From Deltaproteobacteria bacterium (GTDB lineage: Bacteria; Desulfobacterota; Desulfobacteria; Desulfobacterales; Desulfatirhabdiaceae), in the NCBI GenBank assembly GCA_016219185.1, contig JACRBZ010000017.1, positions 1 through 33,491 on the forward strand: a DNA stretch of 33,491 nt. The letters are read 5' to 3'. A program made the position numbers and the translations under genes. Positions within the stretch are counted from its first letter, which is position 1. Each line of letters starts with the position of its first letter. Of the stretch, positions 28,176-33,491 are shown piece after piece. Below the pieces are notes generated by a model. It had not been told where the DNA came from. It made no database searches and worked only from the letters and a program-made list of their open reading frames with translations.

Positions 28176-29345
28176 ATGACTGGTGATTCACTGCAATCAA
28201 AATACGAAAAAGCGGCAAGTGTCGTCTGCAAGCAGGGAATGGTCCCTTTCCCTGTCAACGAGACGACCCTGACCATCCTCAAACGTGCGGTTGGCGATGT
28301 GGAAGCGGAGCTCGATCTGATAGCGGCATTCGAAAATAAGGCATCCCAGACCCTTGCCGAGCTGAAAGTTTCCTGCGGGATGCCGGAAACCGACGTTGTC
28401 GAGCTGGCCAACAGCCTTGCCGGAAAGGGACTGCTCTTCAATCAGCCCAACACGGCCGGTATGATGGTGTATCGACTCCTTCCCCTGATGACGGTAGGCT
28501 TGATGGAATATACCTTCATGGGGCCGCTCCAGTGGAATGAAAAAGAAAAGGAACTGGCCGTCCTTTTCCAGCGCTTGATCGACGAGGTCAGGGATCAGGT
28601 CCAGGAAAACTACGATGCGTTCGTGCCGCTGTTCAACATGTCTCCCCCGGTTGACCGGACAGTTCCCGCGCGCCGTACGGATGATGGAAAAACGATCCGG
28701 GTCATCCCGGTAAACAAAAACCTGGACATTGCCGGGGAAGTCGTTCTTCCCAGCCAGTCCGTAGCTGAAATCATTGAAAAATTTGATGAAATCGCGGTGG
28801 GGCATTGTTTCTGCCGTCAGCGCCGGGCCCTGCTCGGTGAACCCTGCGCCACGGATGCGCCGTTGGAAAACTGTTTCACTTTCGGAAAGTCCGCCCGCCA
28901 TACGGCTTCTCAGGGTTTTGCCCGCATGATCACCAAGGAAGAGGCGTTCAGGATCATGCATGAGGCGGAAGCGGCGGGCCTGGTGCATAAGGCATTTCAT
29001 CCAAACAGCAATGTGGCAAAACCCGAGACCAGTATCTGCAACTGCTGCAAAGACTGCTGCGATACACTTCGAACCTGGCGGGAAGGGGTCTTTCCGCTTG
29101 TCAATTCCACGTTCCATCTTTCCCGAATCGACCGGGAAACCTGCACGGGATGCGGTACCTGTGTCGACCGGTGCCCCACCGAGGCTATCCGGTTGGACGA
29201 TGCGGGCAAGGCCGTCCGGGATGCCGCTGCCTGCTTCGGGTGCGGCGTCTGCGCCCGTTTTTGCCCGGAAGATGCCATCGCGCTTGAAGAGGGGCTTAGG
29301 AAAGTTTTTATTTTACCACCGAGACTGAGGAAATCCGCTGGCTGA
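28176..29345 (+). CDS. 4Fe-4S ferredoxin-type protein with N-terminal helical domain
   Basis: A 389-residue soluble protein. The N-terminal ~120 residues look like a winged-helix-type fold (KASQTLAELKVSCGMPETDVVELANSLAGKGLLF). A middle part has Cys-rich stretches (GHCFCRQRRALLGEPC and ICNCCKDCCDTL) that may bind an extra cluster. The last ~75 residues are a two-cluster bacterial ferredoxin domain: CTGCGTCVDRCP and CFGCGVCARFCP. This layout occurs in anaerobes next to redox enzymes, probably as an electron carrier or redox-sensing adaptor; the exact partner is unknown. It follows the broken iorB by 68 bases and has a strong GGAG site six bases before the ATG. The three genes may form one unit (inference). 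The gene itself is intact. Confidence 0.82.
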   Translation: MTGDSLQSKYEKAASVVCKQGMVPFPVNETTLTILKRAVGDVEAELDLIAAFENKASQTLAELKVSCGMPETDVVELANSLAGKGLLFNQPNTAGMMVYRLLPLMTVGLMEYTFMGPLQWNEKEKELAVLFQRLIDEVRDQVQENYDAFVPLFNMSPPVDRTVPARRTDDGKTIRVIPVNKNLDIAGEVVLPSQSVAEIIEKFDEIAVGHCFCRQRRALLGEPCATDAPLENCFTFGKSARHTASQGFARMITKEEAFRIMHEAEAAGLVHKAFHPNSNVAKPETSICNCCKDCCDTLRTWREGVFPLVNSTFHLSRIDRETCTGCGTCVDRCPTEAIRLDDAGKAVRDAAACFGCGVCARFCPEDAIALEEGLRKVFILPPRLRKSAG

Positions 29346-29364
29346 AGCACTCAATGAGAGCCAT

Positions 29365-29380
29365 GAGGCAATAAAGCCTC
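29365..29380 (+). terminator. Weak hairpin after the 4Fe-4S gene
   Basis: GAGGC (29365-29369) pairs with GCCTC (29376-29380) around the loop AATAAA, 20 bases after the stop, followed by TGTTCC rather than a T-run. The stem is short, so termination here is uncertain. Up to 29517 nothing else is seen. Confidence 0.3.
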
Positions 29381-29517
29381 TGTTCCAACCTCCGTGCAGA
29401 TCAATCCAACTAAATGCAACCGGGTTGTAATCAGGAATGCAACGGTGTCTCCTGAATGAAAGATCATGGCGGACTGTTCATGAAATCCACGCGATTGCCC
29501 CGGAGCTTTTGGCGACC

Positions 29518-29620
29518 ATCCTGAGGCATTGCAGCATACTTATCGTACGCTGCAATGCGCTCGATAGTTGAGCATGTTGCCAGGCAACGCAGCATCCGGA
29601 CTTTTTACGAAACCGTCAAC
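29518..29620. repeat. Second, truncated copy of the MITE-like repeat with strong hairpin
   Basis: Relative to the element at 23382-23530 this copy is in the opposite orientation. It shares ATCCTGAGG (29518-29526), the central hairpin and the terminal GGACTTTTTACGAA (29598-29611). The hairpin arms are GCATTGCAGCATAC (29526-29539) and GTACGCTGCAATGC (29545-29558), matching at 13 of 14 positions around a 5-nt loop. The other terminal inverted repeat is missing, so the copy is truncated or a derived form. It lies between two genes. Confidence 0.6.
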
Positions 29621-29719
29621 AATAGCACGATAACGATGGCAGATTCATAATTTGGTTTACACCCGCTTTAAGCGATCATCGTTTTATAGCCTCGGGCTCT
29701 GCCGGATTTCGCAGACTGC

Positions 29720-30943
29720 TCAGAGCGCTGCCAGCGGTATGGACAGGGCGGACGGGGTCAGCGGCAGAGACTGCCCGGCCAGGCAAATCAAACCGCCCGG
29801 GCCGATGGGTAACTTCAGTTTTTCGAGAGACTGAAAATGCCGGACATCGTTTTTTCCGGGGGATGCCGTTTTTTTAATTTCCAGTGGATAGACCCGACCA
29901 TCCTGAACGATGAGAAGATCGATTTCCTTTTGGTCCTTGTCCCGATAGTAATAAAATGGTGCACGCCGGCCATTGTGCCAGTAGCTTTTCAGCAGTTCCG
30001 TCAGGATCCATGTTTCCAGGATTGCGCCGGACATGGCGCCTGCCTCGATCGTTTCCGGACTGGACCATTCCGTCAGATAGGCGCACAATCCGGTATCGAG
30101 AATATAGAGTTTGGGTGTTTTCACCAGGCGCTTTGTCACATCCGTGTGATAAGGCTCCAGCAGGTAGGCGATTCCGGAAGCCTGCAGGATGGAGAGCCAG
30201 CTTTTAGCGGTGTTGGGGGAAATATCCGCATCTCGTGCAAGCTCGGATAGATTCAGCATTTGTGCGGTTCGAGCCGAAGCGGCCCGAATAAACCGCAGAA
30301 AAGCCATTTCATCGCCGACCCGGGACAGATCACGGACATCACGTTGCAGGTACGTCTGGACATATGAGCTGTAGAACAGATCCCGGTCCATATCATTATT
30401 TAAGGCAATGGCCGGAAAAGCGCCGCGCCAGATGAGCCGGTAGAGTTCCTTCAACGGGAGTGTTTCACCTGCATCGAGACGGTCCCGTATTTCATCCGGC
30501 GCAGGCAGAAACGGGCGGTCCATGAGGTTCCGGCCCGCCCGTTCTTTTCTGGAAAGACCCAGAAGAAAAACGACGGCTACCCGGCCTGCCAGAGATTCAG
30601 AAACCCCTTTCATCAGGTGGAACTGCTGGGAACCGGTAAGCCAGAACAAACCCGGTTTGCGGTCTCTGTCCACTGTCATCTTGATGTATGGGAGAAGCTC
30701 CGGCGCATACTGGATTTCATCGATGAGCACCGGCGGCGGAAATCTCTGCATGAAGAGCGCCGGATCTTGCCTGGCAAGGTCCAGAACCAGCGGATCATCA
30801 AGGGTGACATATCCCCTGTCGTTTTGGCTGATGTGCTGAAGAAACGTCGTTTTACCCACTTGCCTGGCGCCGGTGACCAGCAGCACCGGAAATTGTTCGG
30901 CCGCTGTTTTGACAAAAGTTTCAAGGGTTCTGGGTAGATACAT
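29720..30943 (-). CDS. AAA ATPase with DUF4143 domain
   Basis: A 407-residue protein of the widespread AAA_14/DUF4143 family. The N-terminal ATPase has Walker A TGARQVGKTTF (~residues 24-34) and Walker B PPVLIDEIQYAPELLPYIK. Sensor-like WLTGSQQFHLMKGVSESLAGR follows. The C-terminal DUF4143 region starts near YVQTYLQRDVRDLSRVGD. It has a winged-helix stretch (LNLSELARDADISPNTAKSW) and ends in a PD-(D/E)xK-like core (KEIDLLIV ... YPLEIKKT). The biological role of the family is not settled; it is common in variable genome regions. The frame extends 23 codons further, but AAGGA lies seven bases before the ATG at 30943, so that start is chosen. It is monocistronic, with a promoter-like site upstream. 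Confidence 0.9.
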   Translation of the reverse strand: MYLPRTLETFVKTAAEQFPVLLVTGARQVGKTTFLQHISQNDRGYVTLDDPLVLDLARQDPALFMQRFPPPVLIDEIQYAPELLPYIKMTVDRDRKPGLFWLTGSQQFHLMKGVSESLAGRVAVVFLLGLSRKERAGRNLMDRPFLPAPDEIRDRLDAGETLPLKELYRLIWRGAFPAIALNNDMDRDLFYSSYVQTYLQRDVRDLSRVGDEMAFLRFIRAASARTAQMLNLSELARDADISPNTAKSWLSILQASGIAYLLEPYHTDVTKRLVKTPKLYILDTGLCAYLTEWSSPETIEAGAMSGAILETWILTELLKSYWHNGRRAPFYYYRDKDQKEIDLLIVQDGRVYPLEIKKTASPGKNDVRHFQSLEKLKLPIGPGGLICLAGQSLPLTPSALSIPLAAL

Positions 30944-30983
30944 GACGTCGTCCTTATTATCGGCTAATGTGCAGCATAATTGC

Positions 30984-31012
30984 AAATTAGCCGGTATCGT
31001 GCGTTTTGTCAA
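30984..31012 (-). promoter_or_regulatory. Promoter-like site upstream of the DUF4143 ATPase
   Basis: On the minus strand a perfect TTGACA (31012-31007) is followed after 17 bases by TAATTT (30989-30984), a weak -10 (3 of 6). The ATPase start is ~40 bases further. The good -35 and its position support it; the -10 is poor. Confidence 0.35.
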
Positions 31013-31023
31013 TCTGTATCAAC

Positions 31024-31043
31024 AATGCCTAATTTCAGGCATT
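31024..31043. promoter_or_regulatory. Palindrome upstream of the DUF4143 ATPase
   Basis: AATGCCT (31024-31030) and AGGCATT (31037-31043) form a perfect 7-bp inverted repeat with a 6-base centre, 12 bases upstream of the -35-like box. It could be an operator half-site pair, or a hairpin ending transcription from the right. No T-run follows on either strand. Confidence 0.3.
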
Positions 31044-31246
31044 CCATGATTTAGTGACCATTGTCTTCTTGGGCTGATCCGGTTCCTGAATCCCATATTT
31101 TTCAATCAGGGCATCGGCGATAATTCTTCCGGCTGATTTTTCCTTTCACAATTAACCTTCAGAACTCGCCCTTGAATAAGTTGTACTGGACCCCAATGGG
31201 GTCAGGGTAAGAGATGAAAACCTCATGCCCATAACCGCCGTTACAT

Positions 31247-31567
31247 TTATAGGTGGGAATTCCGTTTACCTGGATAAGATGTCTCTTTACGTGTCGGCTC
31301 ATTGATAAAATTACGAACCGGTTTCACCGGAAGGGCTTCACTGCGGGCATTGATCATCCGACTGCCGACTGAAATGCCTTTTGCCCATGATGGAACAAGG
31401 CCCCAGCGAAGCAGATCCAGCCTACGGGCCGAGCCTGTACTGCGAACCACGGCCGCCGCCTGCGTCGGAGCGGTATTGTACCTGGGAACAAGACCGGGCA
31501 AGTCTGACAGACCGAATATTTCAGGCAGAATTTCGATGGGAAAATACAAAGTAAATCTACCGTACAT
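31247..31567 (-). pseudogene. SRAP/YedK (HMCES) peptidase, N-terminal fragment lacking the catalytic Cys
   Basis: The 106-codon frame matches the first ~80 residues of SOS-response-associated peptidase (SRAP) proteins. It has MYGRFTLYFP, a central PRYNTAPTQAAAVVR and LRWGLVPSWAKG...INARSEAL. In the family the second residue is Cys (MCGRF). That Cys becomes the N-terminus and forms the covalent link to abasic sites in single-stranded DNA; here it is Tyr. The match ends at about KPVRN and is followed by unrelated sequence to a stop, so the domain (normally ~220 residues) is cut to about a third. The conserved Asn of NAR survives. With the nucleophile and most of the fold missing, the product should be inactive. 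I see no continuation in the ~200 bases downstream. Confidence 0.75.
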
Positions 31568-31698
31568 GATGGGTAGCTTCTCAATAAGTGCGTGCAGAAC
31601 ACCTTGCCCTAATTAGCCATTTTGCAAAATTCGGTTGCGTTCCGATTCGTTTTCAAGTAGTTGAGCTAAAAACGAATTGAATTTCTGAGAAAGAGAAA

Positions 31699-33267
31699 AT
31701 GACTGTCCAAATTCCCAAAATATCCGACATCCCTGAATCTGAACGAACTCCGCTGGTTTTGATGCTTCTGGAAGCTCTTGCCCAGCTCAAAGAGGAGAAT
31801 CAGCTATTAAAGGATGAAATTGCCAGGCTTAAAGGGCAAAAACCCAGACCTAAAATTGAACCATCGAAGCTTGAAAAAACGAAGCCGAAAATCAAATCAT
31901 TGGATTTAAAACGCCCTGGTTCGGAAAAGCGCAGCAAAACACAACAGATAACGATTCATGATACGATAGAGATTCCCCCCAAAAACATTCCTGAAGGAAG
32001 CCGTTTCAAAGGATATCAGGATTTTGTGGTTCAAGACATTAAAATCGAAAGCTGCAACCCTGTATCGCATTGAACGATGGCAGACGCCCGGTGGCGACAC
32101 GATAATGGGAAAGCTTCCTGTGTGGATATCTCCGGATCCCATTTTGGCCCCAACCTTCAAGCCTTTATTCTCTATCAATACTATCATGCCATTGTCACGC
32201 AGCCTCTTTTATTGGAACAGCTTCATGAATTCGGAGTTGATATTTCATCCGGTCATCTCAGCCATATTATCACAGAAGGTAAAGATCGCTATCACAGTGA
32301 AAAGAACGAGATTCTTGCAACCGGCCTTGAGATATCCGATTTTATACAGGTAGATGATACTGGCGCCCGTCATGACGGGAAAAATGGTGTCTGCACCTTT
32401 ATTGGGAATAATTCATTTTCCTATTTTGAAAGTACCGACAGTAAGAGCCGTATTAATTTTATCGAACTGTTGCGTGCCGGTTATCGCGACTACGTAATCA
32501 ATGCTGATGCACTGGCATATATGGTATCCCACGGACTTGGCAGTGCTCAAATAGACAAACTGACTCCTTTGTTGCCATCAACATTTGAAAATATAGACCA
32601 CTGGAAGGCCAAACTCGCCGAATCGCAAATAACCGGCGCAAGGCATATACAGATTGCAACCGAAGGCGCTCTGATAGGCAGTATTCTTGAGCATGGATTT
32701 AATCGGGACATTTCAATCCTTAGCGATGATGCTGGTCAGTTCAACATATTCAACCATGCGCTGTGCTGGATTCATGCGGAGCGCACTTTTTGCAAACTGA
32801 TCGGATACAGCGATGAAAATACCCGGGCACTCGACGACACGAGGTCACAGATATGGGAACTGTATGCGGAGCTTAAAGAATACAAAGAAATGCCGGCAGA
32901 TCAGAAAAAGGCCAGGATAGAATCGCGGTTTGATGAGATATTTACCCGGCAAACCTGTTTTGCTTCATTGAACCAGGCGCTCAAGCGAATATATCAGAAC
33001 AAATCAGAGCTGTTGCTGGTTCTGGACCGACCCGAGATTCCTCTTCACAACAACCTAAGCGAAAGTGATATCCGCGAGTATGTAAAAAGACGAAAAGTCA
33101 GCGGATCAACCCGAAGCAGCTCCGGCAGGAAATGTCGTGATACATTTACCAGCCTCAAAAAGACATGCCGTAAGTTAGCTGTATCATTTTGGGAATATAT
33201 CAAAGATCGAGTAGCAAACTTAAATACTATTCCACGCCTATCAGATTTGATGCGGGCAGCAGTTTAG
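31699..33267 (+). pseudogene. IS66-family transposase (ISBst12-like single gene), two compensating frameshifts
   Basis: A coiled-coil start (LLEALAQLKEENQLLKDEIARLKGQ) and a helix-turn/zinc-finger-like region are typical of the IS66 TnpC protein. The catalytic part follows: first Asp in FIQVDDTGARH, second in SDDAGQFNIFNHALCWIHAERTF, and the Glu in NNLSESDIREYVKRRKVSGS. The frame leaves phase near base 32058 (after DIKIESCN). The right continuation, TLYRIERWQTPGGDTIMGKL, is in the next frame. It returns to the first frame near 32130 (ISGSHFGPNLQ). Frame 1 meets a stop at 32071-32073. The changes look like a loss of two bases and a gain of two. Without recoding the protein ends after 124 residues. 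No tnpA/tnpB genes and no clear IS66 terminal inverted repeats were found. ATG 31699 is the likely start. Confidence 0.8.
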
Positions 33268-33491
33268 ATATCTGTTCAATTATCTGCCCCCTAATCATTT
33301 TGCCCGTATTTATCGAGAAGTTGCCATGATGGTGGCTAACAGCCTAATTTTATTCAGCGTTGTCTGGCTTGAAAATTGCTTGCTGGCAACAATTGCCCAC
33401 CGGGCGCACCTTAATTTTTATAGCTTGAAGGGGAGCAAAATATTTCAAAAAATATGCGCTGGTACCATTTTTTCTCTTGACATTTAATAAA

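Noticed and set aside
31035..31145. 36-codon minus-strand open stretch (..IIADALIEKYGIQEPDQPKK..)
   Set aside because: It reads like a protein end but has no start codon and is very short. It is too weak to list as a gene; it may be another remnant in this decayed region.
33477..33482. TTGACA at the right edge of the window
   Set aside because: It could be a -35 box, but the -10 region lies beyond or at the end of the window and cannot be judged.
33327..33488. 53-codon frame near the right edge with a hydrophobic start
   Set aside because: No ribosome-binding site, no recognisable family and AT-rich surroundings; chance is more likely.
1..33491. CRISPR arrays, tRNA and rRNA genes
   Set aside because: Repeats with regular unique spacers, cloverleaf ends (CCA-type arms) and conserved rRNA words were looked for by eye and not found. 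The only tandem repeats are in-frame protein repeats.

Overview
The window looks like a chromosomal segment of a Gram-negative, probably anaerobic bacterium. The mix of genes fits the Desulfobacterota (Desulfosarcina/Desulfobacteraceae-like organisms): hybrid kinases with Hpt and HD-GYP partners, a tripartite RND pump, an IorA-type 2Fe-2S subunit beside a 4Fe-4S protein, a DUF4143 ATPase, and short repeats ending in a 'CGTAAAAAGTC'-type motif. This placement comes from protein flavour only; there is no rRNA or other marker gene in the window.

Layout. (1) 1-3561: signalling genes. These are the Hpt-bearing tail of a hybrid kinase cut by the window edge, a REC-REC-HisKA-HATPase protein and a REC-HD-GYP response regulator, all on the + strand. 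(2) 3986-8415: a fosmidomycin-resistance-type MFS exporter and a large membrane hybrid sensor kinase with two PAS domains. (3) 8820-17750: a compact four-gene efflux operon, mdtA-mdtB-mdtC plus its own outer-membrane lipoprotein channel. All three junctions are ATGA overlaps, and a promoter-like site lies upstream. (4) 17715-20483 (- strand): a TPR/GT9-like glycosyltransferase whose end overlaps the efflux operon, a small unknown ORF, and an orphan HigA-like antitoxin. (5) 20655-23530: an AT-richer accessory stretch with a secreted BACON-domain protein carrying near-identical 47-residue repeats, a small exported protein, a gene remnant and a MITE-like element. (6) 23706-26681: a GNAT acetyltransferase and a GT-C-type membrane glycosyltransferase. 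(7) 26788-29345: intact iorA, an iorB gutted by a deletion, and a 4Fe-4S protein. (8) 29720-33491: a DUF4143 ATPase, a dead SRAP (YedK) fragment, and an IS66-family transposase broken by two frameshifts.

The left two thirds holds well-kept signalling and efflux genes. The right third shows repeated decay: a truncated oxidoreductase, a transposase with shifts that cancel each other, a catalytic-Cys-less SRAP stub, and two copies of a hairpin-bearing short repeat. No tRNA, rRNA, CRISPR array or complete phage module was seen. I did not find a clear new multi-gene system. The most distinctive items are the secreted repeat protein, the short repeat family, and the decayed Mo-hydroxylase locus that keeps its electron-transfer subunit.
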